From positions 1,819,971 to 1,883,970 of the forward strand of contig NZ_LT575472.1 in NCBI RefSeq assembly GCF_900086595.1: a stretch of DNA of 64,000 nucleotides. The letters are read 5' to 3'. Shown in pieces: positions 45,808-55,673 of the stretch. The notes under the pieces are model-generated. The model did no database searches. It worked only from the letters and a program-made list of their open reading frames with translations, and had not been told where the DNA came from. Both the position numbers and the translations under genes were made by a program. This DNA comes from Clostridium nigeriense. GTDB lineage: Bacteria; Bacillota; Clostridia; Clostridiales; Clostridiaceae. Position 1 is the stretch's first letter. The number at the start of each line of letters is the position of its first letter.

Positions 45808-47184
45808 TTACTTCATAAGCTTTTTTAGTAAATGAATTTTATCTTTATAAGGAGCAAATCTAATAGGTAGTTCAAAAAATGTGCCTCTTTTTATTATAGA
45901 TTTACTATGAGAAAAGGTATCAAAGCTAGCTTTACCATGATAACTACCTATACCACTTAATCCAACCCCTCCGAATGGAATATTTGATGAAGCCACATGG
46001 ATAATAGTGTCATTAATAGTAGCACCTCCAGATGAAATCTTTAAGAGAACTTTTTCTATAGAAGATTTATCTTCTGAGAAATAGTATAAGGCTAACGGTT
46101 TTTCTTTAGATTTAACATAGTTAATTGCATCATTTAAGCTAGAAAACTCTATAATTGGAAGAATAGGACCAAAAATTTCATCAGACATAACAGAGGAGTT
46201 CTCTTTTATATCCATAAGTATAGTAGGCTCCATGTACAAATCTTCATCACAAGTTGTTCCACCAAAGTATATATTTCCATCCTTTAAATAGCTTTTAAGC
46301 CTATTAAGAGAATCAATATTTACTATTCTAGGAAAGTCAGGACTAGCTTTTATATTTGAACCAAATTGTTTTAATATTTCATCTTTTAATGACTTCAGTA
46401 GTTCATTTTTTATAGAACTTTCTACTAGTATATAATCAGGAGCAACGCAAGTCTGACCAGCATTTAAGAATTTACCCCAAACAATTCTCTTAGCTGCTAG
46501 GGGAATATTTGCAGTTTTGTCTATGATGCAAGGACTTTTTCCACCTAGTTCTAAGGTAATAGGAATTAAATTTTTAGCCGCTTTTTCCATAATGATTTTT
46601 CCAACCGTTATACTTCCAGTGAAGAAAATATAGTCAAATTTTAAATCTAATAAAAATGAAACAGTTTCTTTTCCACCTAAAGGATTTATTACTTTAATAT
46701 ATCTTTCATCAAAATTTTTATTTATTATATTTTCTAACAATAATGATGTATTTGGACTGTTTTCAGAAGGTTTAATTATTGAACAATTACCTGCAGATAT
46801 AGCACCAATTAAAGGTGAAATTATTAGTTGAAATGGATAGTTAAAGGGACCTATGATTAGAACAATACCATAAGGTTCTTTGTATATATAACTTTTAGCA
46901 GGAAAGTGTACTAATGGAGCTCTTCTTTTTTCTTTTTTAGCCCAGCTTTTTAAGTTCTTTAAGTGAAGATTTATTTCATCATATACCATTCCTATTTCAG
47001 TAGCAAAAGACTCAAAGTTTGATTTTTTCAAATCCTTATTTAAAGCAATCATTATTTCTTCTTCATTTTCATTTATAACTTTTTTTAGTTTTTTCAGTGC
47101 TTTTATTCTGAAATCTATGTCTTTTGTTACATCTGAATAAAAGAAATCTTTTTGTTCGTTAAAAATTTTAATGATATTTTCCAT
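45808..47184 (-). CDS. Aldehyde dehydrogenase, ALDH3-like
   Basis: The 458-residue NAD(P)-dependent enzyme oxidises aldehydes. YKEPYGIVLIIGPFNYPFQL and the catalytic glutamate in LELGGKSP precede the nucleophile in LNAGQTCVAPDY; EIFGPILPII and ASSNIPFGGVGLSGIGSYHG are family motifs. The short length and NYPFQL fit the ALDH3 group. On the minus strand GGAGG (47190-47194) is followed by two ATGs; the one at 47184 has 5-base spacing and was chosen, and a TTG at 47196 overlaps the site. It is divergent from the CsoR-family gene. Confidence 0.92.
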   Translation of the reverse strand: MENIIKIFNEQKDFFYSDVTKDIDFRIKALKKLKKVINENEEEIMIALNKDLKKSNFESFATEIGMVYDEINLHLKNLKSWAKKEKRRAPLVHFPAKSYIYKEPYGIVLIIGPFNYPFQLIISPLIGAISAGNCSIIKPSENSPNTSLLLENIINKNFDERYIKVINPLGGKETVSFLLDLKFDYIFFTGSITVGKIIMEKAAKNLIPITLELGGKSPCIIDKTANIPLAAKRIVWGKFLNAGQTCVAPDYILVESSIKNELLKSLKDEILKQFGSNIKASPDFPRIVNIDSLNRLKSYLKDGNIYFGGTTCDEDLYMEPTILMDIKENSSVMSDEIFGPILPIIEFSSLNDAINYVKSKEKPLALYYFSEDKSSIEKVLLKISSGGATINDTIIHVASSNIPFGGVGLSGIGSYHGKASFDTFSHSKSIIKRGTFFELPIRFAPYKDKIHLLKKLMK

Positions 47185-47308
47185 CATAACCTCCAAGGTA
47201 TTATATAATTTAATACAATATATAGACTATTATAGCACTTTATATCCTAGTAAAGATAATTTTAATATTTTATTAATTGAAAGATATATTTATAAATGGT
47301 AAAATATA

Positions 47309-47329
47309 TATACCCTGTAGAGGTATAAT
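47309..47329 (+). promoter_or_regulatory. Candidate operator overlapping the -10 of the CsoR-family gene
   Basis: TATACC (47309-47314) and GGTATA (47322-47327) form a perfect 6-7-6 inverted repeat that overlaps a TATAAT -10 (47324-47329). ATACC...GGTAT half-sites fit the CsoR/CstR operator style. No good -35 is seen. Confidence 0.55.
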
Positions 47330-47346
47330 ATTTTGGAGGGATAAAA

Positions 47347-47619
47347 ATGGAAGAAGAAAATGAAAAGCTTAGAAAAGATATAGTTAATAGGCTTAAAAGA
47401 ATTGAAGGTCAAGTAAAGGGAATTCAAGGAATGATGGAAAAAAACGTTTGCTGTTCAGATATTTTAGTTCAAATATCAGCAATTAGATCAGCAATAAATA
47501 GAGTTGGGGGATTAACTATAGAATACTACGCTAATAATTGTTTAAATATAGAAGAAGGATCTATGGAACAAGAGACATTAAAACAACTGATAAAGACTAT
47601 AAATACTTTTGTGAAATAG
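47347..47619 (+). CDS. CsoR/FrmR/CstR family repressor with altered metal site
   Basis: The 90-residue all-helical repressor begins ..KDIVNRLKRIEGQVKGIQGMMEK, the family helix 1. At the positions that bind Cu(I) in CsoR (Cys36, His61, Cys65) it has C36, Y61 and C65, with an additional C35. Two cysteines without the histidine resemble the persulfide sensor CstR more than a copper sensor; formaldehyde sensors keep only one cysteine plus His. GGAGGG precedes the ATG. It is divergent from the aldehyde and alcohol dehydrogenase genes. Ligand inferred only. Confidence 0.9.
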   Translation: MEEENEKLRKDIVNRLKRIEGQVKGIQGMMEKNVCCSDILVQISAIRSAINRVGGLTIEYYANNCLNIEEGSMEQETLKQLIKTINTFVK

Positions 47620-47670
47620 TAAGATAAAACAGTGTATATTTATTAAATTAATAGAATTTTTAAAAAAGTA

Positions 47671-47699
47671 TTTACAATTTTAAAATAAAATGATATTAT
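47671..47699 (+). promoter_or_regulatory. Promoter of the T-box-asnA transcript
   Basis: TTTACA (47671-47676), 17 bp, TATTAT (47694-47699). The start of transcription would be about 20 bases before the T-box stem I. Confidence 0.6.
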
Positions 47700-47726
47700 T
47701 AATTTCAATAATACAAATAAAATAAT

Positions 47727-47997
47727 GCTATGAAGAGAAGAAGTAAGATTAATGTATCCTCAAAGAGAGTTCTATCTAGGCTGAAAGTAGAATAGGAAAG
47801 TTAGTTTGAATAACATCTCTGAGCTGTACTCCCAAAGATAACAACTAGTAGGCAGTATCGGTTTCACCCGTTAAAGTGATAGAGTATCTAAGGTTAACTT
47901 ACGTACTTGATAAGATTATTATTGTGAAGTAATAATGAATTAAGGTGGCAACATGGAATATAACTTTCATCCTTTTATAAGGGTGAAGGTTTTTTTG
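47727..47997 (+). ncRNA. T-box leader, asparagine-specific, upstream of asnA
   Basis: Stem I runs from ATGAAGAGAAG with AGAGAG and GGCTGAAAG segments to GAATAACATCTCTGAGC, whose AAC (47812-47814) is the specifier for tRNA-Asn. The T-box proper, AAGGTGGCAACATGG (47942-47956), can pair with the uncharged tRNA end. The terminator CTTTCATCC (47964-47972) with GGGTGAAGG (47981-47989) and T7 follows. Uncharged tRNA-Asn should allow read-through into asnA. Confidence 0.93.
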
Positions 47998-48027
47998 TTT
48001 TATAATAAAATTTAAGGAGGATTTTTT

Positions 48028-49041
48028 ATGAAAATCGAAGGAATAATTGTACCAAAAGATTATAAAAGCAATACAACATTAATTGAAACTGAAATTAACA
48101 TTAAAAAAATTAAGGATTTTTTTGAAAGGGCTTTAGCAGAAAATTTAAATTTAACTAGAGTTTCAGCACCATTATTTGTAGATAGTGAAAGTGGGGTAAA
48201 TGATAATTTAAATGGTATAGAAAGACCAGTAAAATTTGATATTTTAGCAACAGGAGAAGATGTTGAAATAGTTCATTCTTTAGCAAAGTGGAAAAGATTA
48301 AGTTTATATAGGTATGGCTTCAATGTAGGAGAGGGTTTATATACTGATATGAATGCAATTAGAAGAGATGAAGAGTTAGATAATTTACACTCTGTATATG
48401 TAGATCAATGGGATTGGGAAAAAATAATAACTAAGGAAGAAAGAACAGAAGAAAAATTAAAAGAAATAGTTACAAGTATATATGATGTATTTAAGAGAAC
48501 GGAGAAGTATGTTCATAAGGAATTAATAAAAGGTGAAGATAAATTACCTGAGAAAATTTTCTTTGTAACCACTCAAGAACTAGAAGATATGTATCCAAAC
48601 TACACTTCTAAAGAAAGAGAAGATGCTATTTGTAAGGCTCATAAGGCTGTATTTATAATGAAAATTGGAGATATATTAAAATCAGGAGAAAAACATGATG
48701 GAAGAAGCCCAGACTATGATGATTGGAGTTTAAATGGAGATATATTATTTTGGTATCCATTATTAGAAAGGGCTGTAGAACTTTCCTCCATGGGAATTAG
48801 AGTAGATAAGAAGGCTTTAGACTATCAACTAAGAGTTTCAGGAAATGATTATAGAAGGAAATATGAATTCCATAAATTGTTGTTAAATGATAAACTTCCT
48901 TTCACTATAGGGGGAGGAATAGGACAATCTAGGATTTGTATGTTCTTTTTAAACAAAGCTCATATAGGCGAAGTTCAATCAAGTGTGTGGGATGAAAAAA
49001 ATATTAAAATATGTAGAGAACACGAAATAAAACTATTATAA
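48028..49041 (+). CDS. asnA: Aspartate-ammonia ligase (asparagine synthetase A)
   Basis: The 337-residue enzyme makes asparagine from aspartate, ammonia and ATP. It is related to class II synthetases: [35 protein letters not shown] [19 protein letters not shown], and [14 protein letters not shown] near the end are AsnA motifs. AAGGAGG precedes the ATG. It is controlled by the asparagine T-box just upstream, which independently supports the call. Confidence 0.98.
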   Translation: MKIEGIIVPKDYKSNTTLIETEINIKKIKDFFERALAENLNLTRVSAPLFVDSESGVNDNLNGIERPVKFDILATGEDVEIVHSLAKWKRLSLYRYGFNVGEGLYTDMNAIRRDEELDNLHSVYVDQWDWEKIITKEERTEEKLKEIVTSIYDVFKRTEKYVHKELIKGEDKLPEKIFFVTTQELEDMYPNYTSKEREDAICKAHKAVFIMKIGDILKSGEKHDGRSPDYDDWSLNGDILFWYPLLERAVELSSMGIRVDKKALDYQLRVSGNDYRRKYEFHKLLLNDKLPFTIGGGIGQSRICMFFLNKAHIGEVQSSVWDEKNIKICREHEIKLL

Positions 49042-49096
49042 GCAATTTAATTTGATACAATTAATATTATTTGGGATTTATGACATGTGATAAATA

Positions 49097-49124
49097 TTGA
49101 CAATTATAAATAATTATTTATAAT
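49097..49124 (+). promoter_or_regulatory. Ferredoxin gene promoter
   Basis: TTGACA (49097-49102), 16 bp, TATAAT (49119-49124), about 80 bp before the ATG. Confidence 0.65.
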
Positions 49125-49204
49125 TATGGTATATAAAGTTATAAATTATTTAGTAAATTTTGAAGACTTAACTTTAATATATATAATTAGGAGGAGAAAG
49201 AATT

Positions 49205-49393
49205 ATGAAAGCATTTGTTGATGGAAATACATGTATATCTTGTGGACTTTGTGAAGGAATATGCCCAGAAATATTCTCATTAGAAACAGGAGTATCTGTT
49301 GCTAAAGAAGGAGATGTTCCAGCAGAATACGAAGATGCAACAAGAGAAGCTTGCGATAGCTGTCCAGTTACTGCAATTTCAATAGAAGAATAA
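49205..49393 (+). CDS. Single-cluster [4Fe-4S] ferredoxin
   Basis: The 62-residue acidic protein has C10-X2-C13-X2-C16 and C53-P as cluster ligands, plus C20 and C50, which in similar one-cluster ferredoxins form a disulfide. Only one cluster motif is present, unlike the 2[4Fe-4S] clostridial ferredoxins. AGGAGG precedes the ATG. It is monocistronic with a strong bidirectional terminator. A general low-potential electron carrier is likely. Confidence 0.95.
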   Translation: MKAFVDGNTCISCGLCEGICPEIFSLETGVSVAKEGDVPAEYEDATREACDSCPVTAISIEE

Positions 49394-49400
49394 TAAATAG

Positions 49401-49430
49401 AGCCATACACAAATTTGTGTATGGCTTTTA
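49401..49430. terminator. Bidirectional terminator, ferredoxin/exporter
   Basis: A perfect 13+13 palindrome (49401-49426), with arm AGCCATACACAAA, has TTTTA after it and A-rich sequence before it. It serves the ferredoxin gene and the convergent exporter gene. Confidence 0.9.
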
Positions 49431-49916
49431 TAATTTTTTTTTCTTTGATATCTTTTCTAATTCTCTAAGCTCTCTCTTTCTCTTAGCAGAGAGAAATAAT
49501 CTAGTTAAAGTAGAAACAAAAATTATACCTAAAGCTAAAGAGCCAGCACTAGACATTGTAGTTAACCCAAGTTCAATTGATTCCATAATATTACCACTAA
49601 TTGCTTCATACATAGTATAATACATACCGCCACCAGGAACCAATGGTATTAATGCACATATTATTAATGTGGTAACTGGAGTTTTTAAGATTCTAGCCAT
49701 TATTTCAGAGTATATACTAAAAACTATTGATGCAATAAAAAATGATGAAGTTACATCAAAGCCTAAGCTTTCACAGTATAAACTAACAAACCAACTTATA
49801 CCTCCACCTAATGCGGCATAAAACAATTTTTTCCCTTTAATATTAAATAATATTCCAAAGCCAAGAGCAGAAAATAGAGCAAAAATTGATTGTGTTATCA
49901 TAGTTGTATTTATCAT
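49428..49916 (-). CDS. Threonine/serine exporter, small subunit (ThrE C-terminal half, DUF3815-like)
   Basis: The 162-residue membrane protein has about five helices, with FNIKGKKLFYAALGGGISWFV and PVTTLIICALIPLVPGGGMYYTMYEAISG, typical of the C-terminal half of ThrE. Its ATG directly adjoins the stop of the larger subunit gene, so the two parts of the exporter are encoded separately and made together. Substrate by family only. Confidence 0.88.
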   Translation of the reverse strand: MINTTMITQSIFALFSALGFGILFNIKGKKLFYAALGGGISWFVSLYCESLGFDVTSSFFIASIVFSIYSEIMARILKTPVTTLIICALIPLVPGGGMYYTMYEAISGNIMESIELGLTTMSSAGSLALGIIFVSTLTRLFLSAKRKRELRELEKISKKKKL

Positions 49917-50680
49917 TATAGACCTCCAAATGTAGAAATCCAGAAACTAAGAACAGCTCCAGTTCCTATAGCAATTGATATGGCCACTAAAAATGCTTCA
50001 ACAGCTCTAGTTGATCCAGCTAAAAGATCCCCAGAAATAGTATCTCTGATAGCATTAGTAATAGCGAGACCAGGAACTAAGAGCATTATAGATCCTATTA
50101 TGGTTTTATCGATATCATTAATTAAATTAATTTTTAAGAATAAAATTGCTATTATAGCAGATATTCCTGCACAAATACTATTTATAAAAAATTGATTTAT
50201 TTCTAGCTTTGAAAATTTTATAGATAAAGATTTAATAATAAGTCCAATGAAAAATGCAGCAATGGCCTCTTTAACTTTACCACCAAAAAGAAATACAAAA
50301 CAGAAAGCACCAAGAGCAGAAATAATAATTGCTGTTTTGTCATTATATCTTTGACCATCATTAATGATTTGAAGTTGTTCCTTTAATTGTGATACAGTTA
50401 ACCCTCTGCTTAGTATATTTCTAGATAAATCATTTACCTTATGAACCTTGTCTAAGTCAATGGTTCTTGTAGAAACTCGTCTAATAAGAGAATAAGTTTT
50501 TCCGTTATGGCAAATAGAAACCATTATACCAGTAGTAGTAACAAAGCTTTCAGCTTCTTCTACACCATAAATTTTACAAATTCTCCATATTATTTCTTCA
50601 GCTCTGTAAGTTTCACCGCCAGATTCTAACATTATTTTTCCGGCGAAGGTAGCAACGTGAAGTATTTCATTTAAATCCAT
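49916..50680 (-). CDS. Threonine/serine exporter, large subunit (ThrE N-terminal half, DUF1212-like)
   Basis: The 254-residue protein starts with a soluble segment (FAGKIMLESGGETYRAEEIIWRICKIYGV, then FVTTTGIMVSI), followed by five or so helices and LVPGLAITNAIRDTISGDLLAGSTRAVEA, the DUF1212 order. It pairs with the small subunit encoded next. AAGGAG precedes the ATG on the minus strand. Confidence 0.9.
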   Translation of the reverse strand: MDLNEILHVATFAGKIMLESGGETYRAEEIIWRICKIYGVEEAESFVTTTGIMVSICHNGKTYSLIRRVSTRTIDLDKVHKVNDLSRNILSRGLTVSQLKEQLQIINDGQRYNDKTAIIISALGAFCFVFLFGGKVKEAIAAFFIGLIIKSLSIKFSKLEINQFFINSICAGISAIIAILFLKINLINDIDKTIIGSIMLLVPGLAITNAIRDTISGDLLAGSTRAVEAFLVAISIAIGTGAVLSFWISTFGGL

Positions 50681-50877
50681 AGCAATATACTCCTTAAAAA
50701 CGTATAATTTCCTTAGGTATTATAACATATTGAATATTATATAGTATATACTGCTTTTCATTTTTAATTATATTAAAGATGAAAATAATAATTATTATAG
50801 ATTTTAATTGATTATTATTGGAATTATATTTATAATTTAGACAAAGTACATTTTAAAATATTAGTTGGGGTGATACG

Positions 50878-52113
50878 ATGAATTTTGAAAATCTTTCAAA
50901 AGAAGATAAAATTATTAATGAATTAATCAATAAGGAATTAAAAAGACAACAAGAAGGAATTGAATTAATTGCTTCTGAAAATTTTGCATCAAAAGCTGTA
51001 ATGGAAGCTATGGGGTCATATCTTACTAATAAGTATGCAGAAGGATATCCAAATAAAAGATATTATGGTGGATGTCATGTGGTAGACGAAGTTGAAGACA
51101 TAGCAAGGGAAAGAGCAAAGGAACTTTTTGGAGCAGAACATGCAAATGTTCAACCACATTCAGGTTCTCAAGCTAATATGGCAGTTTATTTGTCAATACT
51201 TGAGTATGGTGATACTGTATTAGGAATGGATTTAAGTCATGGTGGACATTTAACTCATGGATCACCAGTTAATTTTTCGGGTAAACTTTATAATTTCATA
51301 TCTTATGGAGTTAATAAGGAAACTGAAACTATTGATTATGAAGAAGTAAGACAAATTGCTTTAAAAAATAAACCTAAGCTAATTGTTGCAGGGGCAAGTG
51401 CTTATTCTAGAATAATCGATTTTAAAGCTTTTAGAGAAATTTGTGATGAAGTAGGAGCATACTTTATGGTTGATATGGCTCATATTGCAGGCTTAGTTGC
51501 TGCAGGAGTGCATCCATCACCAGTTCCATATGCAGATTTTGTTACATCAACAACTCATAAGACTTTAAGAGGACCGAGAGGGGGATTAATACTTTGCAAG
51601 GAAAAATATGCAAAGCAAATTGATAAAACTATATTCCCAGGAATACAGGGAGGTCCATTAATACATACAATTGCAGCAAAAGCAGTGTGTTTTAAAGAAG
51701 CATTAGAACCATCTTATAAAGAATATATTAAAAATGTAGTTGATAATTGTAAGATTCTTTCAGAGGAATTAAAGAACTTTGGTTTTAATATAGTTTCAGA
51801 TGGAACAGATAACCATTTAATACTTATTGATTTAACTAACAAAGATGTTACTGGAAAGGACGCGGAAATATTATTAGATAGTATTGGAATAACTGTAAAT
51901 AAAAATACAGTACCAAATGAAACAAAAAGTCCTTTTATAACATCAGGAATAAGAATAGGGACTCCAGCAGTTACAACAAGAGGATTTAAGGGGGAGGATA
52001 TTAAAGAAGTTGCATCTATAATAAATGATACTCTTTCTGTAAAAAATCCTGATATTGAATCTTTAAAAGCTAGAGTAAAAGCCTTATGTGAAAAACATCC
52101 TTTATATGACTAA
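50878..52113 (+). CDS. glyA: Serine hydroxymethyltransferase
   Basis: The 411-residue PLP enzyme interconverts serine and glycine with tetrahydrofolate. [60 protein letters not shown] and the Schiff-base lysine K228 in [12 protein letters not shown] are all standard. GGGGTG precedes the ATG. The 197 bp before it shows no riboswitch that I can recognise. A hairpin terminator follows. Confidence 0.98.
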   Translation: MNFENLSKEDKIINELINKELKRQQEGIELIASENFASKAVMEAMGSYLTNKYAEGYPNKRYYGGCHVVDEVEDIARERAKELFGAEHANVQPHSGSQANMAVYLSILEYGDTVLGMDLSHGGHLTHGSPVNFSGKLYNFISYGVNKETETIDYEEVRQIALKNKPKLIVAGASAYSRIIDFKAFREICDEVGAYFMVDMAHIAGLVAAGVHPSPVPYADFVTSTTHKTLRGPRGGLILCKEKYAKQIDKTIFPGIQGGPLIHTIAAKAVCFKEALEPSYKEYIKNVVDNCKILSEELKNFGFNIVSDGTDNHLILIDLTNKDVTGKDAEILLDSIGITVNKNTVPNETKSPFITSGIRIGTPAVTTRGFKGEDIKEVASIINDTLSVKNPDIESLKARVKALCEKHPLYD

Positions 52114-52143
52114 TAAATATAGTCTATGATGGAATAACAAATT

Positions 52144-52195
52144 AGTAGAAATATGCAAATGATTTTATAAATTATGGCATATTTCTACTTTTTTC
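52144..52195 (+). terminator. Terminator after glyA
   Basis: AGTAGAAATATGC (52144-52156) pairs with GCATATTTCTACT (52177-52189), then TTTTTC. Confidence 0.82.
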
Positions 52196-52274
52196 TTTTT
52201 TTATCATTATAAATATAAAGAAAAAATTGGATATTACGAAAATATTATAGAGAAAGATAGAGGGGGAAAAGAAT

Positions 52275-53741
52275 TTGGGAAACAATGTGAAAAAACAAAC
52301 GAATAGAGGTTTTGTTATAGCAACAACAGTTCTTGCGATAACATACTCACTTGGATTATTATTTATGATAAAAGATAATAAAATTGAAAAGAATTTTGCA
52401 ATAATAGCACTTGCTATAATGGCAATCTTTACAATAATTATGCTTATCTTTTATTTTAGAAATAAAGAAAATATAAAAATTAGACATATAGTTGGAACAC
52501 CTTATGCTATTGTATATGCAATTTTACTATTTAAGTCTAATTTAGTAGTAGCACCAATAGCAATTGTGCCACTTATAGTTATATGCATGATTTATTTAGA
52601 TCATAAATTTATGATTATTCCAATAGCTGGAGCTACTACATTTAATATAATTTGGGTATTTATAAATATAAAAAATCCTGATATAAAGGAAAATATCCTG
52701 TTAGAAATAGTTTGCGTCTTTATGTTTTATATTATGGCTTATGTAATAACAAAGATATCAAATAAAATAAGAGAAGAAGCTAATATAGAAAGAGAAAAAA
52801 GTAATAAGATGGTAAAAGAACAAGAAAAAATATTGGTGGAGATTAGAACTGCAATTGATTTGTTAAATAAAAATACTTCATCAATTTCTGATACCTTTAA
52901 TACAATAGAAACATCTTCTGGCAATATTAGTAGTGCTATATTAGAAATATTAAATGGGTGTGAGGTTACAACTTCAAATATTGAAGAACAAAATAAAGCT
53001 TCAAGTAATATAAGATTAGATATTGAAAGCGCAGTTAATAATTCTAAGGAAATGGAAATAAAGTTTAAAGAAAGTAGAGATACTTTTGAAAATATATTTA
53101 AAATGATAGAAGATGTAGCTGAAAACTCAAAAAATGTTAAGAGTAAAAACTCAGAGGTATTTATTATTGCAAGAGAATTAAAAGAAAAAACTTCAAGAGT
53201 TCTTATGATAATTGATATAATAAGAGATATTTCAGAAAAAACAAATCTCTTAGCCTTAAATGCTGCAATAGAATCAGCTAGGGCTGGTGAATATGGAAGA
53301 GGTTTTTCTGTTGTTGCAGAAGAAATTAGGAAACTTGCAGAACAAAGTAAGGAATCTTCAAATGAAATAAATAATATTATAAAGGATTTAGAAAACGAAG
53401 TTATAAATGTTTCAAAATCAATAAATGATGTTACAGATATAATAAATGAAGAAGAAAAAATAGTTAAAAATACAACTAATGGACTTCATTCTTTAACAGA
53501 TGGACTAAATAATATGGAAGAGCTTGTTAAGAACGTTACTAATAAAATTGTAGCTATAGATGTAGATAATTCGAAAATAACAGATGGAATTACTAATGTT
53601 GCATCTATATCAGAAGAAACCTTAGCGAATTCTCAAAGTACTGCTGCAACAGTTGAATTATTATTTAATGAGGTAACAGAAGCAAAGGGTTCTCTAGATG
53701 AATTAGTAGAGCTTTCTAAAAGGATGAAGGAATATTCTTAA
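52275..53741 (+). CDS. Methyl-accepting chemotaxis protein with a six-helix membrane domain
   Basis: The 488-residue receptor has six hydrophobic helices within about residues 11-165, no sizeable extracellular loop and no clear HAMP. The cytoplasmic part is a long coiled coil with the signalling tip [44 protein letters not shown]. Ligands, if any, must be sensed in or at the membrane. The start is a TTG with AGGGGG at 52261-52266. No other chemotaxis gene is in the window. Confidence 0.92.
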   Translation: MGNNVKKQTNRGFVIATTVLAITYSLGLLFMIKDNKIEKNFAIIALAIMAIFTIIMLIFYFRNKENIKIRHIVGTPYAIVYAILLFKSNLVVAPIAIVPLIVICMIYLDHKFMIIPIAGATTFNIIWVFINIKNPDIKENILLEIVCVFMFYIMAYVITKISNKIREEANIEREKSNKMVKEQEKILVEIRTAIDLLNKNTSSISDTFNTIETSSGNISSAILEILNGCEVTTSNIEEQNKASSNIRLDIESAVNNSKEMEIKFKESRDTFENIFKMIEDVAENSKNVKSKNSEVFIIARELKEKTSRVLMIIDIIRDISEKTNLLALNAAIESARAGEYGRGFSVVAEEIRKLAEQSKESSNEINNIIKDLENEVINVSKSINDVTDIINEEEKIVKNTTNGLHSLTDGLNNMEELVKNVTNKIVAIDVDNSKITDGITNVASISEETLANSQSTAATVELLFNEVTEAKGSLDELVELSKRMKEYS

Positions 53742-53809
53742 CATGATATTAAAGTCAAAATATGTTATAATAAATTTAGATTTATAACATAGAAAAGGAG
53801 AATTTAAAT

Positions 53810-54565
53810 ATGAAGTTAATATCATGGAATGTTAATGGAATAAGAGCTTGTGTAACAAAGGGCTTTTTAGATTTTTTTAATGAAGTAGATGCAGATATTT
53901 TTTGTATTCAAGAAAGTAAGCTTCAAGCAGGTCAAATAGATTTAGATTTACAAGGATATCATCAATATTGGAATTATGCTGAAAAGAAAGGTTATTCAGG
54001 AACAGCTATATTTACTAAAGAAGAACCTTTAAATGTTTTTTATGGCATTGGAATAGAAGAACATGATAAAGAAGGAAGAGTTATCACTTTAGAATTTGAT
54101 AATTTTTATATGGTTACAGTATATACGCCTAATTCTAAAAATGAGTTAGCTAGACTTGATTATAGAATGATTTGGGAAGATGCCTTTAAAGATTATTTAT
54201 TAAAGCTTAATAGCATGAAACCTGTAATTGTTTGTGGTGATTTAAATGTTGCTCATAAAGAAATAGATTTAAAAAACCCCAAGACTAATTTAAGAAATGC
54301 AGGATTTACAGAAGAAGAGAGAGGTAAATTTACTGAATTACTTAATTCAGGTTTTACAGATACCTTTAGATATTTTCATCCAGATGCTACAGGGGCTTAT
54401 TCTTGGTGGTCTTATAGATTTAAGGCAAGAGAGAAAAATGCCGGATGGAGAATTGATTACTTTGTAGTTTCTGATTCTTTGAAGGATAAATTAGTAGATG
54501 CTAAAATACATTCAGAAGTATTTGGTTCAGATCATTGTCCAGTTGAATTAACAATTAATATGTAA
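53810..54565 (+). CDS. Exodeoxyribonuclease III / AP endonuclease
   Basis: The 251-residue enzyme repairs abasic sites. SWNVNGIRACVTKGF, FCIQESKLQ with the metal-binding glutamate, TVYTPNSKNELARLDYRM, VCGDLNVAHKEIDL and a final GSDHCPVEL show an intact ExoA/Xth active site. AAGGAG precedes the ATG. A perfect 18 bp hairpin ends the transcript. Confidence 0.97.
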   Translation: MKLISWNVNGIRACVTKGFLDFFNEVDADIFCIQESKLQAGQIDLDLQGYHQYWNYAEKKGYSGTAIFTKEEPLNVFYGIGIEEHDKEGRVITLEFDNFYMVTVYTPNSKNELARLDYRMIWEDAFKDYLLKLNSMKPVIVCGDLNVAHKEIDLKNPKTNLRNAGFTEEERGKFTELLNSGFTDTFRYFHPDATGAYSWWSYRFKAREKNAGWRIDYFVVSDSLKDKLVDAKIHSEVFGSDHCPVELTINM

Positions 54566-54570
54566 TTTAT

Positions 54571-54613
54571 AAAAGTTACTTTATCAATATAAAATTGATA
54601 AAGTAACTTTTTA
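54571..54613 (+). terminator. Terminator after the exonuclease III gene
   Basis: A perfect 18 bp stem (54571-54588 with 54594-54611), core AAGTTACTTTATCAAT, ends in TTTTT. Confidence 0.9.
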
Positions 54614-54658
54614 TATTTATGGAAAATATAGTATAATAAGATTGAGTGGGGTGATTGA

Positions 54659-55618
54659 GTGTCAATTAAAGAAGTTAAGAATTATTTACCAAAGGACCTA
54701 ATAGAAATTTTAGAGGAAATATATACAACAGGACAACTAGACGATATTTATAAAAGTTTTTATAGGGGGAGAAGTACAAGCTTTAGGATTAATAATTTAA
54801 AGGGTAACTCAAGAGAAGTAATGGAAGAACTAAGAATAAATAAAATAAAGGCTATTAATCATCCAATAATAAAGAATGCTTTTATAGTTAAGGATAAAAA
54901 GGAAAGTGTATTAAGAAAATTAGAAGCTTATAAATATGGAAAAATATATCTACAAAACATATCATCAATGTTACCACCATTATTTTTAGATTTAAGGGAA
55001 GATATAGTTATATTAGATATGTGTGCTGCACCGGGAGGAAAAAGTCTTTATATGGCGGATTTGACTAAAAATAAGGCTACTATACTGGCTAATGATTTAA
55101 ATGAAATAAGAAGAGAGAGATTAAATTACAATATAGAAAAACAAGGTGCTACTTCAATAATTTCATTGAGTTCAGATGGTTGCACCATAGGAAAACGTTT
55201 AAATAAATATTTTGATAGAATTTTATTAGATGCACCTTGTTCAGGAGAAGGAATTATAAAGATAAATTCGCAGAAATCTTTTAATAGCTGGAACAAAAGA
55301 AAAATAGATCTGGCTTCAAGGTTGCAAAAAAAATTAATTGATAGTGCATATCATGCTTTAAAGCCAGGCGGTACTATGGTTTATTCTACTTGTACATTAA
55401 ATCCTTTAGAAAATGAGGAAGTAATAAATTATGCTATAGAAAAATACAAGGATCTTAAGTTAGAGTTTATAGATTTAAATCTTCCTAATATAATAAGAGG
55501 AAAAATAAGCTTTGATAACAAAGAATATAGCAAAGATTTATATAAAACAATTAGAATAATTCCAAATGAATATATGGAAGGTTTTTTTATAGCAAAGCTA
55601 ATAAAAGCAGAGGAATAA
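54659..55618 (+). CDS. RsmB/NOP family RNA m5C methyltransferase
   Basis: The 319-residue enzyme methylates cytosine in rRNA or tRNA. It shows IYLQNISSMLPPLFLDL, the SAM motif DMCAAPGGKSLYMADL, LNEIRRERL, motif IV DAPCSGEG with its cysteine, and motif VI YSTCTLNPLENEEVI with the catalytic cysteine. It lacks the C-terminal PUA-like domain of RsmF. The start is a GTG after GGGGTG. Target base is unknown. Confidence 0.9.
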   Translation: MSIKEVKNYLPKDLIEILEEIYTTGQLDDIYKSFYRGRSTSFRINNLKGNSREVMEELRINKIKAINHPIIKNAFIVKDKKESVLRKLEAYKYGKIYLQNISSMLPPLFLDLREDIVILDMCAAPGGKSLYMADLTKNKATILANDLNEIRRERLNYNIEKQGATSIISLSSDGCTIGKRLNKYFDRILLDAPCSGEGIIKINSQKSFNSWNKRKIDLASRLQKKLIDSAYHALKPGGTMVYSTCTLNPLENEEVINYAIEKYKDLKLEFIDLNLPNIIRGKISFDNKEYSKDLYKTIRIIPNEYMEGFFIAKLIKAEE

Positions 55619-55673
55619 TTAAAATATACCTTGGAAACTATAATAATAAATTTAATAGTTTTGGAGGTTATAA

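Noticed and set aside
49417..50195. Plus-strand open frames inside the ThrE-type exporter genes
   Set aside because: They are antisense to two clear, adjoining membrane protein genes and lack start signals.
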